Shown here: positions 51,635 to 61,217 of the stretch, piece by piece
How the letters are laid out: each line of letters begins with the position of its first letter
Numbering within the stretch: position 1 is the first letter of the stretch
Assembly (NCBI GenBank): GCA_036006525.1
Contig: DASYPP010000109.1
Span: forward strand, 1 to 64,000
Length of the DNA: 64,000 nt
From: DASYPP01 sp036006525
Lineage (GTDB): Bacteria; Gemmatimonadota; Gemmatimonadetes; Gemmatimonadales; GWC2-71-9
Direction of reading: 5' to 3'
The notes under the pieces: generated by a model
Seen by the model: the letters and a program-made list of their open reading frames with translations, nothing else
Databases searched by the model: none
Told to the model about the DNA's origin: nothing
Translations under genes and position numbers: made by a program

Positions 51635-54151
51635 TCAGCGAGGCTTTCCGATCAGGGTCGTGAATCTCGGGTCACCCTTCAGGTTGGCGAAGTACCATCC
51701 CTCGTCCTTGGCCATGAACTCCCGCCGCTGCGGGTTGGCGGCGAGGTACTGCCCCAGCTGGTGCAGCGCCTCGTCCTTGTCATTGAGAAATGTCCTGGCG
51801 ATGGCTTCCCACAAAGCCACGTCCCTGGTCGGGTCCACATCCGCGCTGGCCCGGGCCGCGGTGGCCACCGCGCGGGCACTGTCATCGAGCCCGGCGCGAG
51901 CCAGGGCGATTGCGACCATCATCTGGCCCTTGTGCCGGGCAATCTTTTTCTGGCTGGCGGGAGAAAGCTCTTCCATCCGCTTCTGAGCCGCCCAGGCCCG
52001 GGGAATGTCCGCCGGGGTCGCCTCAAACGCGAAGACCATCAACTGACATTCCTGGAACTTGGCGTCGTCGGGGAAGCGGCGCTGTCCTTCCTCACACCAG
52101 TGCCGGGACTCGACTTTGTCGCCCAGGTCAAAGGAGCCGTTGAAGATTCTCCAGACGATCAGGTTGGCCTGGGTGAGGTAGGGGTCGGCTTCGTAGGCCT
52201 TGAGGGCGGCCAGCTTGCCCTCGGCCGATTGGGACTGGCTGAGCAGCATGTGGCTGAGCGAGGCCCAGGCAACCGCGCGCCCCGGATCGGCGGCGACGGC
52301 GGCGCGGAGGTCTGCTTCCGCCCGCTTGAGCAGCGCTTCGCTCCGCGCCGGGTCCGGCTCCAGGTTGAGCAGCCATACGAAGTATCGGACCGTCCCCGAG
52401 AGCTCCAGCGCTTCGGCATCACCGGGCCGCTGCTTCAGGGCCCGGTCGGCATGCCCGATGCTTTGATCGAGCCACTGATGCATCGCATCGCGGTCCCAGG
52501 CCCCGGTCCGGGCCTGGCGATAGGCCACCCAGCCCCGGCTCACGATCGGCCGGAGCCAGCGGCTATCGAGCTCTTCCACCTCGGTGAAGACCGAATCGGC
52601 CGCGCGGAGCCGCGCCGATGCCCCGGGAACGTCACCCGAGGCGACCAGCGGATCCACGTCATCCAGCAATTCCTGCCCGCGCTGGAATGCTTCCCAGGCC
52701 GCGACCTTGCTGGTTTCCGCCTGGCGTTGCTGCACCTGGATCTCCTGCCCCAGCCGTTGGCGCAGAAACATCGACACCTGGTTGGCCAGGTCGTCCTGCA
52801 GGGCCAGCATTTCGGCCCGGGGCCGCTCCATGGTTCGGCTGGCGATCTCCTTCCCGTTCGCGGCGTTGATCAGGGACACGGTCAGCCGCAACTGGTCGCC
52901 TCGCTCTTCGATCGTTCCATCCACCAGGGTTCCCACGCCCAGTACCCGGCCGATGCTGTCCGGAGCGATGGCCTTGCCCTTGAAGGGCAGCACGCCGTTT
53001 CTCGAAATCACGGTGAGCGCATCGATGCCGCTCAAATCGTGGATCAAGGCGTCGGTGAATCCATCAGCCACGTGCTGCATCTCGTGGTTGTTGCTGAGGT
53101 CGTCGAAATAGAGGACCGCGATGGAACGCAGCGCCTGCGCGGCCGCGGCGGATCCGGCCGAGCGGCCTCGCCTGGTCCACAGCCAGCCCGCCGCAACGAG
53201 AAGCGGCACCGCCGCAATAATTCCCCAGCGCAGGTAGTGGCGCCGTGGCCCGTGGCCCCGCATCGGGGCGGCCCGGCTCAGCCGCTGCCGGGAGAGTCTC
53301 GGACTGGTGGTGCTGGAGCCCGGCGTTGACAGGGCCTTGGCAAACTGGGACGCCGTGGCGAACCGGTCGGCCGGGACCTTTTCCAGGGCATGAAGCACCG
53401 CGTCTTCCAGTTCGTCCGGAATACTCTGCCGTACGATCTGCAGGCTGGGGACGATCTCCATCGAGTGCTGCGCCATGATGGCGCTGGCGCTCGGCCCGGT
53501 GAATGGCGGGCGACCGCTCAGCATCTCGTAGAGCACGCACCCGAGGCTGTAGATATCGCTGCGGCCGTCGATCGAGCCGTCGCCCACCGCCTGCTCCGGG
53601 CTCATGTAGGCGGGGGTGCCGATCGAGGTCCCGGTCTGGGTGAGCCGATCGGGTCCCGACTGGGAGACCGCCCGCGCAATCCCGAAATCCGCCACCATGG
53701 CGTGGCCCCCGGAGAGCAGCACGTTTTCGGGCTTGATGTCCCGGTGCACCACGCCGTGACTGTGGGCGTAGCCCAGGGCATCAGCGATTTCCCGGGCCAG
53801 CTGCACCGCCTCGTCCAGCGGGAGCAGGGTCTCCCGGTTGAGCCGGTCCCGCAGTGACTCGCCCTCGACGAACGGCATCACGTAGTACAGCAAGCCGCCG
53901 GCGGCGCCGGAATCGTAGACCCCCAGGATGTGGGGATGCTGCAGCTTGGCGGCCAGCCGGATTTCCTGGAGGAACCGGTCTGATCCCAGGGAGGAGCTGA
54001 TCTCGGGATTCAGAACTTTCACCGCGACCAGCCGGTCGTGCTTGAGGTCCTGCGCGAGGTAGACCGTGGCCATGCCGCCCTGGCCCAGCATACGCTCAAC
54101 GGCGTATTGCCCGGCCAGTGCTTCCCGGAGAATGGCGAGAGGATCAGTCAT
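51635..54151 (-). CDS. Membrane Ser/Thr protein kinase with TolB/FlgO-like and TPR domains
   Basis: An 838-aa kinase. The PknB-type domain (about 1-270) shows GQGGMATVYLA, VAVKVLNPE, VHRDIKPEN, DFGIARA and GTPAYMSPEQ. A transmembrane helix (LRWGIIAAVPLLVAAGWLW, about 305-325) follows. The periplasmic part has a TolB/FlgO-like domain and then TPR repeats to the end. It is like the 745-aa kinase at 7.1-9.3 kb but has the membrane helix. It probably senses an envelope signal. Confidence 0.92.
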   Translation of the reverse strand: MTDPLAILREALAGQYAVERMLGQGGMATVYLAQDLKHDRLVAVKVLNPEISSSLGSDRFLQEIRLAAKLQHPHILGVYDSGAAGGLLYYVMPFVEGESLRDRLNRETLLPLDEAVQLAREIADALGYAHSHGVVHRDIKPENVLLSGGHAMVADFGIARAVSQSGPDRLTQTGTSIGTPAYMSPEQAVGDGSIDGRSDIYSLGCVLYEMLSGRPPFTGPSASAIMAQHSMEIVPSLQIVRQSIPDELEDAVLHALEKVPADRFATASQFAKALSTPGSSTTSPRLSRQRLSRAAPMRGHGPRRHYLRWGIIAAVPLLVAAGWLWTRRGRSAGSAAAAQALRSIAVLYFDDLSNNHEMQHVADGFTDALIHDLSGIDALTVISRNGVLPFKGKAIAPDSIGRVLGVGTLVDGTIEERGDQLRLTVSLINAANGKEIASRTMERPRAEMLALQDDLANQVSMFLRQRLGQEIQVQQRQAETSKVAAWEAFQRGQELLDDVDPLVASGDVPGASARLRAADSVFTEVEELDSRWLRPIVSRGWVAYRQARTGAWDRDAMHQWLDQSIGHADRALKQRPGDAEALELSGTVRYFVWLLNLEPDPARSEALLKRAEADLRAAVAADPGRAVAWASLSHMLLSQSQSAEGKLAALKAYEADPYLTQANLIVWRIFNGSFDLGDKVESRHWCEEGQRRFPDDAKFQECQLMVFAFEATPADIPRAWAAQKRMEELSPASQKKIARHKGQMMVAIALARAGLDDSARAVATAARASADVDPTRDVALWEAIARTFLNDKDEALHQLGQYLAANPQRREFMAKDEGWYFANLKGDPRFTTLIGKPR

Positions 54152-54287
54152 GAGATGGGGCCCGGCAACGCCAGGGCGGACAAGAATCTAATGTGGGTGC
54201 CGGGCCGCTGTGACCTTGGGACCCGGCCGGGCGTCTTAGAAGACAGTTCACCCTATCCTTTCAACTCCGATCACCAGAGGGCATCCG

Positions 54288-54857
54288 ATGACCGTGTCAC
54301 CCCGGCTATATCCTGCGCTGTTGCGCCTGTTGCCTGTTGCTGGATCCCTGAGCATTGTGCTGGGTGGCTGTACCCCTCCGGCCCGCGAAATGGGACCCCG
54401 GCCCGACTTTATGGCCGACTTCGAAGCCAAGCAGTTCATCTCCGCCCCCGGCGTCACCGGCGTCGAAGGATTCTCCCAGGCGATCAAGATCGGCAAGAGT
54501 ATCTACCTGTCTGGCCAGGTGCCCCTCGACTCGGCCGGCCGGCTGGTGGGCCGGGACCTCTCCACCCAGGCCGCGCAGGTGTTCAGGAACCTGCGCGCCG
54601 TCCTGCTCGCCGCCGGGGCAACGCCCGAAGATGTTGTCCGGCTCGACGTCCAGGTCGTCGGTCTCAAGCCCGGTGACCTGGGACAGGTCCAGCAGGCCGA
54701 CACCACGTTCTTCCCCCGGGGTCGCGGACCGGTGGGAAGCCTGGCCGGCGTGGAATCGCTGCCGGTTCCCGGCGCGTTGCTGGCCGTCAACGTTCTGGCT
54801 GAAACCCGGGGTCTCTTTCCGGATCGGCAACAACTCCAGCGCTATCGTCAGCCCTGA
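54288..54857 (+). CDS. Exported RidA/YjgF-like lipoprotein
   Basis: A 189-aa protein. It starts at the ATG following AGAGGG. The N-terminal signal has lipobox LGGC at about residue 28, so it is likely an envelope lipoprotein. The RidA fold follows, with YLSGQVPLDSAGRLVGRDL, AQVFRNLRAVLLAAGATPEDVVRLDVQVV and ESLPVPGALLAVNVLA. The arginine and glutamate needed for imine deamination in RidA align with other residues (see findings), so the standard enzyme activity is doubtful. Confidence 0.8.
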   Translation: MTVSPRLYPALLRLLPVAGSLSIVLGGCTPPAREMGPRPDFMADFEAKQFISAPGVTGVEGFSQAIKIGKSIYLSGQVPLDSAGRLVGRDLSTQAAQVFRNLRAVLLAAGATPEDVVRLDVQVVGLKPGDLGQVQQADTTFFPRGRGPVGSLAGVESLPVPGALLAVNVLAETRGLFPDRQQLQRYRQP

Positions 54858-54949
54858 TCGTGTATCAGGATTGTCACCTGTACGCCGCGTCACATCCCGC
54901 CGTTGGCACGGTGGGTAAGCTGCAGCAATTACTCACTCTCGAGGCTGCT

Positions 54950-56044
54950 ATGGCGCGCTGGAACTCCTGTTCTCTGGTTGTTGGCCTGACCCTCGTCGTC
55001 GCCTGCGGCGGCCCGGGGGCTGACAAGAAGCCCGGGGCTGATTCATCAGCCGAGGGTACTGCCGCCGGGTCAGCCACCTTGACCGGCGCCGGGGCCACGT
55101 TCCCCAATCCGATCTATGCGAAATGGTTCGACCAGTACGCGGCCCAGACCGGCGTGCATATCAACTATCAGTCAATAGGATCGGGGGGTGGCATCCGGCA
55201 GTTCACCGAGGGGACGGTTGATTTTGGTGCGACCGATGGGCCGATGTCGGATGCGGACATCGCGAAGGTGAATGGAAACGTCTTGCACGTTCCCACCGTC
55301 CTCGGCGCCGTTGTCGTCACCTACAACCTCGCCGGCCTGGGCGACGCGAAACTCCATTTCGACGGGCCGACGTTGGCCGCCATCTACCTGGGCCAGATCA
55401 AGAAGTGGAACGACCGCCGAGTCGGGGCGTTGAATCCCGGCGTCAAGCTCCCCGCGACCGATATCATCGTCGTGCATCGGTCCGACGGTTCCGGCACCAG
55501 CTTTATCTGGACCGATTTTCTGAGCAAGGTCTCTCCAGAATGGAAGACCAAGGTTGGGGCAGCCTCGTCGGTCAACTGGCCGACCGGACTGGGCGGCAAG
55601 GGCAACGAGGGCGTCACCCAGCAGGTGAAACAGGTGGACGGGACCATCGGGTACGTGGAGTTGATCTACGCGATCTCCAACAACCTTCCCTACGCGGCCG
55701 TCAAGAACAGCACGGGGAACTTTGTCGAGCCGTCGCTCGAGTCCACCTCGGCCGCGGCGGCCGCGGTCGCCCTGGGGCCGGACACCGATTTCCGGATTTC
55801 GATCACCAATGCCCCGGGGGCGCAGGCTTATCCCATCGCGTCGTTTACCTGGTTGCTGGTCAAGAAGAACAATCCCGACGCGGCGAAGGGAAAGGCGATC
55901 AAGGACTTCCTGGCGTGGATGATCACCGACGAGGCCCAGGATGTGGCCGCGGGACTGCATTATGCCCCGCTGCCCCCGCCGATCCGGGCCCTGGTCGGCC
56001 AGAAAACCGCGGAATTGCAGGTCGGAGGTCAGCCGGCAAGCTGA
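54950..56044 (+). CDS. Phosphate-binding protein PstS, lipoprotein form
   Basis: A 364-aa second PstS. I start at the ATG after GAGG giving MARWNSCSLVVGLTLVVAC, where the signal ends in lipobox VVAC. A longer frame exists. The phosphate-binding segments are GAGATFPNPIY, SIGSGGGIRQF, DFGATDGPM, HRSDGSGTSFIWTDFL and GGKGNEGVTQQV. It is not next to a transporter and is flanked by the RidA-like gene and ilvE. It may scavenge phosphate at the membrane surface or feed the same Pst permease. No 11-bp-phased Pho box is seen upstream. Confidence 0.93.
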   Translation: MARWNSCSLVVGLTLVVACGGPGADKKPGADSSAEGTAAGSATLTGAGATFPNPIYAKWFDQYAAQTGVHINYQSIGSGGGIRQFTEGTVDFGATDGPMSDADIAKVNGNVLHVPTVLGAVVVTYNLAGLGDAKLHFDGPTLAAIYLGQIKKWNDRRVGALNPGVKLPATDIIVVHRSDGSGTSFIWTDFLSKVSPEWKTKVGAASSVNWPTGLGGKGNEGVTQQVKQVDGTIGYVELIYAISNNLPYAAVKNSTGNFVEPSLESTSAAAAAVALGPDTDFRISITNAPGAQAYPIASFTWLLVKKNNPDAAKGKAIKDFLAWMITDEAQDVAAGLHYAPLPPPIRALVGQKTAELQVGGQPAS

Positions 56045-56159
56045 ACCAAACGTTTTCCCGAATCTTGCACGCCGGTGGAACCGCGAGGTTCTGCCGGCGG
56101 CTTGTTTCCATGCTTCCGCCGGTGCACTTTTCCAACCCCCGCCATCCCCTGGAGCAGGC

Positions 56160-57017
56160 GTGACCACGACGATTTTCATTGATGGCAAATGGCACGATCG
56201 GTCCACCGCGATGGTCTCGGTATTCGATCACGGCCTGCTGTACGGCGATGGCGTGTTCGAAGGCATGCGGGCCTACAACGGCAAGGTCTTCAAGCTCCGG
56301 GAGCACGTGGCCCGGCTTTTTGATTCCGCGCATTGCATCGCCCTGACGCCGCCCTTGGCGCAGGAGGAGCTGGTCCAGATCACCGAGGAAGGGGTCCGGA
56401 AATCGGGACTCAAAGACGCCTACCTGCGGCACATTATCACCCGGGGCGTGGGCGATCTGGGGCTGGATCCCCGCAAGTGCCCCACGCCATCGATGCTGAT
56501 CATCGTCGACCAGATCAAGCTGTGGTCACCCGAGCGCTATGAGCAGGGATTGAACGTCGTCACCGCCGCCACACCGATCCCCCAGAAAGAATCGCTCTCT
56601 CCCCGGGTCAAGTCCCTCAACTACCTCTGTCACATCCTCGCCAAGATCGAAGGGACCAACGCCGGCGCCGACGAGGTGCTGATGATGGATTCGAGTGGCA
56701 CCGTGGTGGAGGCGTCAGGCATGAACGTGTTTGTGGTGAAGAACCGGGAATTGTTCACCCCCGCGCCCCACGCCGGCATCCTCAAGGGTATCACGCGCGA
56801 CACCGTGATCGAGCTGGCCCGCGCCGCGGGCCTGGTGGTGCACGAGACGGTGCTCAACCGCTACGACATCTACACGGCCGACGAGGCATTTCTCACCGGT
56901 ACCGCCGCCGAGATCGCCGCGATCCGCCAGCTTGACGGCCGGATGGTGGGCGCCGGACGCCAGGGACCGATAACCCGCGATCTTTCGTTGAAATTCCAGG
57001 CCTATGTGAGGGACTAA
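56160..57017 (+). CDS. ilvE: Branched-chain amino acid aminotransferase
   Basis: A 285-aa PLP enzyme of fold type IV that transfers amino groups between glutamate and leucine, isoleucine or valine. I use the GTG at 56160, preceded by GGAG, because the product then begins at the usual family position (TTTIFIDGKWHDRSTAMVSVFDHG). Motifs include FDHGLLYGDGVFEGMRAY, the PLP-lysine region RVKSLNYL, and GTAAEIAAIR near the end. The stop (57015-57017) is inside an AAGGACT unit. Confidence 0.9.
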   Translation: MTTTIFIDGKWHDRSTAMVSVFDHGLLYGDGVFEGMRAYNGKVFKLREHVARLFDSAHCIALTPPLAQEELVQITEEGVRKSGLKDAYLRHIITRGVGDLGLDPRKCPTPSMLIIVDQIKLWSPERYEQGLNVVTAATPIPQKESLSPRVKSLNYLCHILAKIEGTNAGADEVLMMDSSGTVVEASGMNVFVVKNRELFTPAPHAGILKGITRDTVIELARAAGLVVHETVLNRYDIYTADEAFLTGTAAEIAAIRQLDGRMVGAGRQGPITRDLSLKFQAYVRD

Positions 57018-57082
57018 GGACTACGGACTAAGGACTCCAGCAGGCTAGTTCTCAGCACTTAGTCCTTAGTCCTTAGTCTTTA
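57009..57082. repeat. AAGGACT inverted array after ilvE
   Basis: The left arm (57009-57036, GGACTAAGGACTACGGACTAAGG) and right arm (57049-57082, CAGCACTTAGTCCTTAGTCC) are complementary. The ilvE stop is within it. Confidence 0.85.
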
Positions 57083-57162
57083 GATTCGATCTTGCTGTCA
57101 CTCTCGATTCAATGCATATTGGCCGCGCCTCCCGAGTTCCCTCAGACTTTGGAGTTCCCTGC

Positions 57163-57402
57163 ATGGCGTGGAGAATGGTTTCCCACGGTGACACCGTGTG
57201 GAACGTGATGGTAGCCGCTGAGCGGACTCCGCAGGCATCGTCCTGGCGCCTGGTTCTCTCCTTCCGCGCCGCCGGGCCCGCACGGGCCGCGTTCTGGACC
57301 CCGTACCCGCTCGTGTCCACCTCGAAAACTGCTCTCTTTGCCCAGGCGGAGCAGATCACCAACGAGAAGTTGACCGCCGTCCTGGCGGACCACCTTCGCT
57401 GA
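57163..57402 (+). CDS. Hypothetical protein, 79 aa
   Basis: A short protein with GGAG 8 bases before the ATG. It begins MAWRMVSHGDTVWNVMVAAERTP and continues with a beta-strand-like SWRLVLSFRA and WTPYPLVSTSK, ending in a helix (NEKLTAVLADHLR). Such a compact alpha/beta profile is believable for a real small domain. It is followed 13 bp later by another small gene on the same strand. I do not recognise the family. Confidence 0.6.
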   Translation: MAWRMVSHGDTVWNVMVAAERTPQASSWRLVLSFRAAGPARAAFWTPYPLVSTSKTALFAQAEQITNEKLTAVLADHLR

Positions 57403-57415
57403 CCTCCGGGGACTC

Positions 57416-57670
57416 ATGCCGCACACCTCGTTGCAGGACCTCCGCCGGATGGCGGAATCGATGGCCTTGCTCAAGGGGCGTACCGTCCTTGGTGCCTCGC
57501 TGCGGTCCGACTTTCGCCAGCTGAATCTGGAGTTGTCCGATGGGATGATTCTAGTCGTCGCGCTGGAGGCCGACGAAGCGGGGCGGCCCCGCCTCGAGAT
57601 CGACGTGGTTCGTCAACCCGAAGAAGTCCACCGCCACCAGTTGGAAGTGCGATTCGACGCGGTATCCTGA
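57416..57670 (+). CDS. Hypothetical protein, 84 aa
   Basis: A small soluble protein, starting MPHTSLQDLRRMAESMALLKG with GGGGA upstream and rich in charged residues and short beta-strands (LNLELSDGMILVVALEA, LEIDVV). It is probably cotranscribed with the 79-aa gene upstream. The stop is three bases before the end of the convergent serine hydrolase gene. No function can be assigned. Confidence 0.6.
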   Translation: MPHTSLQDLRRMAESMALLKGRTVLGASLRSDFRQLNLELSDGMILVVALEADEAGRPRLEIDVVRQPEEVHRHQLEVRFDAVS

Positions 57671-57673
57671 GCC

Positions 57674-58564
57674 TTACCTGCCCTTCATTACCCCCTCATA
57701 AACCAGGCGGGAAATCCCGCTGACATGGTGCATGGCGTCTTCCCGTTTCTCGAAGCCCCGGGTGAGCACCACCAGGATGACCGGGGCCCCGCGGGACGGA
57801 AACACCACGCCCGCGTCGTGGGCGATCTGGGTGATCTCCCCCGTCTTGTGCGCCACCCGAGTCCCCGGTGGCAATCCCGCCGGAATCCCGTCGTTGAACT
57901 CCTGCGCGCTCAGAATGCGGAGCATCTCGTTGGTGCCGGCAGGTGATGCAGCCCGGCCCCGCACGATCGCTTCCAGCAGCCGCGCCAGATCCCGCGCCGT
58001 CGTGGTATTGTTCAATCCATGGTCGTAGGCCTTGCCATCCTCCACACCGCGGCGGACCTCGATCGAATCGGCGCCCAGGGCGTGCGCCGTGCGATTCACC
58101 CGGACCGGGTCCAGCCGCTCGATCAGGATATTGGTCGCCAGGTTGCTGCTGCGCTCGATCATCCGCTCCGCCAGGTAGCGGACCGTCGCCCCGGATCCGA
58201 CTAACCCGTACACCGAGGAGTCGGAGTCGACCGCCGGGTCCAGCGTGAACGGCGAGCCATCGACGATCGAGACAAACTGGTTCTTCACCGGGAGCGAGTC
58301 GGTCCAGCTTAGCTCACCGCCGTCGATCCGCCGGGCCAGCTCGATCAACACCGGCACCTTCATGGTGCTGGCCGCATGGAATCTGAGGTCCGGAGAGAGC
58401 ATCAGGGTGTCGCTGCTGCCCAGGTCCCAGGCGACAACCGCGATGGTTCCTCCACTCCCGGCGATCAATTGGCGGATCTCCCCGTCCGGGATCCCCCGGT
58501 CCTGCGCAGCCGCGGGCCGGGCTACCAAGCCCAGTCCCAGGGCTACAAGGCATAAGATTCGCAT
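57674..58564 (-). CDS. Class A beta-lactamase-like serine hydrolase
   Basis: A 296-aa secreted protein. It starts at the ATG at 58564 with a signal peptide (about 1-20, ending AAAQ). The serine motif is STMK (class A Ser70-x-x-Lys73) and the KTG motif is HKTGEI. The SDN loop reads SSN, and the E166-x-x-L-N170 pattern is not preserved (EVRRG), so it may not be an active beta-lactamase. It could be a related hydrolase. The frame continues 157 codons upstream, but those lack a signal and family similarity. Confidence 0.75.
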   Translation of the reverse strand: MRILCLVALGLGLVARPAAAQDRGIPDGEIRQLIAGSGGTIAVVAWDLGSSDTLMLSPDLRFHAASTMKVPVLIELARRIDGGELSWTDSLPVKNQFVSIVDGSPFTLDPAVDSDSSVYGLVGSGATVRYLAERMIERSSNLATNILIERLDPVRVNRTAHALGADSIEVRRGVEDGKAYDHGLNNTTTARDLARLLEAIVRGRAASPAGTNEMLRILSAQEFNDGIPAGLPPGTRVAHKTGEITQIAHDAGVVFPSRGAPVILVVLTRGFEKREDAMHHVSGISRLVYEGVMKGR

Positions 58565-58613
58565 GAATGCCCCGGTTACCTTTCCCTCACGTTTTCCGAG
58601 CTGAGAATCGGCA

Positions 58614-59030
58614 ATGCCGAATTCCAAAGTGCCTGACCGACTGCGATTCACCGACTTCTTGCTGGACCGGTTGGCGAATGGCCGCTGCCGGGCCCGGGTT
58701 GTCCTGACCTGGATCGACGACGTGGAGTACGTGGGAGAATCCGAGGGCCTGGCCTCCCAGGCGGGTGAGCTGCGGTGCGCCGCCCAGGCCACCGTTGAAT
58801 GCCTGGTGAAAGCCGTCGGCAATAGCGTGCGATTCGAGCTCTTCGGCGTCAAGGCGGTCCGTGCGTTCGACTCCACCGTGGTGATCGTCTCGCTGGCACT
58901 GAGCGGCGAGGCCGGAGCCCACCGCCTGGTCGGGTGTTGCCTCACTGAAATCGACGCCTCTCGCGGCGCCGCGCTGGCCGTCCTGAACGCGACGAACCGA
59001 GTCCTCGGGAATCGGTTCTTCATGCGCTGA
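58614..59030 (+). CDS. Hypothetical protein, 138 aa
   Basis: A soluble protein reading divergently from the serine hydrolase, 49 bp away. It has an alternating beta/alpha profile (RVVLTWIDDVEYVGESEGL, VRFELFGVKAV, STVVIVSLALSG) and a final helix (AALAVLNATNRVLGNRFF). It resembles conserved ligand-binding or regulatory domains of Gemmatimonadota that I cannot name. The start at MPNSKVPD follows a GAG-like site. Confidence 0.6.
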   Translation: MPNSKVPDRLRFTDFLLDRLANGRCRARVVLTWIDDVEYVGESEGLASQAGELRCAAQATVECLVKAVGNSVRFELFGVKAVRAFDSTVVIVSLALSGEAGAHRLVGCCLTEIDASRGAALAVLNATNRVLGNRFFMR

Positions 59031-59396
59031 AACATAGTTCGAGTCGCAACGGTACGGCTGGGTGAGGCATCTCAGATTCGTGCCGCGCAGTTCTCGAAAA
59101 ACGCCAATCCGCCGTCAATCTGCGGCAGAACAATTTCCCTTGGAAAACAGCCAGAGTCCCCAACCCGGTACCCCGGGCGTATCCGAAGTTTGACCGAAGC
59201 CGTTCTCCAGCCGGGAAGCTTGAGCTATAATGCGATGACTCTTGAAGTTGCGACAAAACCGCCGGGGTCGCGCCGGTCGCCTGGGCGACTTGGGCCCGGT
59301 TGGTGCGAGCTTGGATCCGGAGAAACTGCTCAGGTTCATTACCGTCCGGTTGCCGCAAGGAGTCTGGTGTGGCCTGGTGAAAAGAGGAGTCCAGTC
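59031..59396. other. Gap before the MltD-like gene, with a possible promoter
   Basis: No gene is convincing in this 366-bp gap. A TATAAT (59226-59231) is present, but the best -35 at 17-bp spacing (TTCTCC at 59203-59208) is poor, and TTGACC (59190-59195) is 30 bases away. The promoter is therefore tentative. Confidence 0.4.
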
Positions 59397-61142
59397 ATGC
59401 AGCGATGGTTCTTGTTTGCAATGGCATCCGTCCTTACAGCGTGCGCCGGCCGGTCCCATCCGGTAGCCACTGCGCCGCGGGATTCGGTCAGGACAGCTCG
59501 TGAAGCCGGCTCGACCGTGGCCGCCGCCGCGGCGGTCCCAAGCACCGCCCCCGATTCAGTCCGGCCTCCTCCACCCGATTCACTACTGCCCGTTGCTGAA
59601 GTAGCCGCCGAGCTTCGCTCCGCGGTCGATTCCGCCGCCGATGCGGAAGTCCTGGAGCAACTGGATAGCGCGACCGCCGCGGGAGATGATTCCGGCGAGG
59701 TTTCGACCGGGGGTACCAATGCGGTAGAGGCGGTAACCTGGGACATCGATGTCGCTACCTTCACGAACCACGATCGAGTCCAATACTTCCTGAACTTCTT
59801 CCAGGGGCCCGCGCGGGAGCGTTTTACCGTCTGGCTCTCCCGGATGCCCCGCTATGAGAGCCTGATCCGCCAGTCTCTCGCCGAGCAGGGGCTGCCCGGC
59901 GATCTGATTTACCTGGCGTTGATTGAAAGCGGGTTTTCCAATACCGCGGTGAGCCGCGCCCGGGCCACCGGGATGTGGCAGTTCATGCGGGGGACGGCGC
60001 GGATGTACGGTCTCCGGGTGGATTCGTGGGTGGACGAGCGGCGCGACCCCTATCGCGCGACCTGGGCCGCAGTCCGCCACCTTCGCGACCTGCGAGACCG
60101 GTTCGGGTCCGTCTACCTCGCCGCTGCCGCATACAACGCGGGAGGCGGAAAAGTCAGCCGCGGTCTTTCCCGGCTGCCCGAGGAAGAAGATGACAGCCTG
60201 AACTCCGACGCGACCTTTTTCCGCCTGGCCGATACCCGGCACCTGCGCCAGGAAACCCGCGACTACGTGCCCAAGCTGATCGCCGCGGCGCTCATTGCCA
60301 AGGAGCCGGGGCGCTACGGATTCCCTTCGTTCGGTGACAGCATCCATGTCGAGCCCCTTACCTGGGACTCGTTGCTGGTTCCCGACGCCACCGGGCTCGA
60401 CGTCGTAGCCCGGCTGGCCGACACGACAGTGACCTTCATTCGTGAGTTGAACCCGATGTATCTCCGGCTGGCGACCCCGCCGGGGAGCCGCAGTATCATC
60501 CGGATTCCAGCCGGCAGCGGCGACAAGGTGCGCGCGGCCTACGCCGTACTGCCTCCGGGCAAACGGGTGTCCTTCCGGGAGCATTTCGTAACCCGGGGTG
60601 AAACCCTGGGGCACATCGCCCAGCGCTATCACATGAGCGTCAGCGAACTTCGGGAGGCGAACCCGCGGATCAGCACCAAGCTCCGTATCGGCCAGCGCCT
60701 GATCATACCGACCAGCGGCGTCGTCGTCGCCCGGGAGGCGGCCGCGGCCGAGGACCGCCGGGCCGAGATTCATCGCTCGGTCACCAGCACGCACACGGTA
60801 CGGTCGGGAGAAACCCTGTCCGAAATTGCCGAGCATTATCATCTGTCGGTGACCCAGCTGAAGTCACTGAACGGGCTGCGCAGTAACACCATCCGGGCGG
60901 GCCAGCGGCTGCGGGTTCGTGCTTCATCCGCCGCGCCGTCCACTACCTCGAACCGGGTGGCCACTACCAGCACTACCAGGAGCAGCACGAGCACCAGCGG
61001 CTATCACGTGGTGCGCCCTGGCGACACCATCTCCGGTGTGGCGGCGCGTTACGGGGTCACCCAGGCGGCACTCCGCACCGCCAATGGACTGGGGAGCAGC
61101 TCCGTCATTAAGGCCGGCACTCGACTCAAAATTCCCGGATAG
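59397..61142 (+). CDS. MltD-like membrane-bound lytic transglycosylase with three LysM domains
   Basis: A 581-aa lipoprotein. It starts at the ATG with AGAGGAG upstream, and the signal ends in lipobox LTAC. After a Ser/Pro/Ala-rich linker comes the SLT domain (about 140-330) with LIESGFSNTAVSRARATGMWQFM (catalytic Glu) and LAAAAYNAGGG, and then three LysM repeats (VTRGETLGHIAQRYH, VRSGETLSEIAEHYH and VRPGDTISGVAARYG). It cleaves peptidoglycan at the envelope. A terminator follows. Confidence 0.93.
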   Translation: MQRWFLFAMASVLTACAGRSHPVATAPRDSVRTAREAGSTVAAAAAVPSTAPDSVRPPPPDSLLPVAEVAAELRSAVDSAADAEVLEQLDSATAAGDDSGEVSTGGTNAVEAVTWDIDVATFTNHDRVQYFLNFFQGPARERFTVWLSRMPRYESLIRQSLAEQGLPGDLIYLALIESGFSNTAVSRARATGMWQFMRGTARMYGLRVDSWVDERRDPYRATWAAVRHLRDLRDRFGSVYLAAAAYNAGGGKVSRGLSRLPEEEDDSLNSDATFFRLADTRHLRQETRDYVPKLIAAALIAKEPGRYGFPSFGDSIHVEPLTWDSLLVPDATGLDVVARLADTTVTFIRELNPMYLRLATPPGSRSIIRIPAGSGDKVRAAYAVLPPGKRVSFREHFVTRGETLGHIAQRYHMSVSELREANPRISTKLRIGQRLIIPTSGVVVAREAAAAEDRRAEIHRSVTSTHTVRSGETLSEIAEHYHLSVTQLKSLNGLRSNTIRAGQRLRVRASSAAPSTTSNRVATTSTTRSSTSTSGYHVVRPGDTISGVAARYGVTQAALRTANGLGSSSVIKAGTRLKIPG

Positions 61143-61155
61143 GGGTTTCCCCGCC

Positions 61156-61196
61156 CGAAAAAAAAGCGCCGCCCACCGGGCGGCGCTTCTGTTTTG
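61156..61196. terminator. Bidirectional intrinsic terminator
   Basis: A perfect 9-bp stem GCGCCGCCC (61166-61174), loop ACC, GGGCGGCGC (61178-61186), with an A-run before it and TTCTGTTTT after it. It serves the MltD-like gene and the convergent SLT gene. Confidence 0.92.
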
Positions 61197-61217
61197 ATCG
61201 GCTTCAAGTGGCTCCAG

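Noticed and set aside
54858..54949. Pho box upstream of the second pstS
   Set aside because: GTCAC elements occur, but their spacing is 16 bases rather than 11, unlike the three phased sites in the main cluster.
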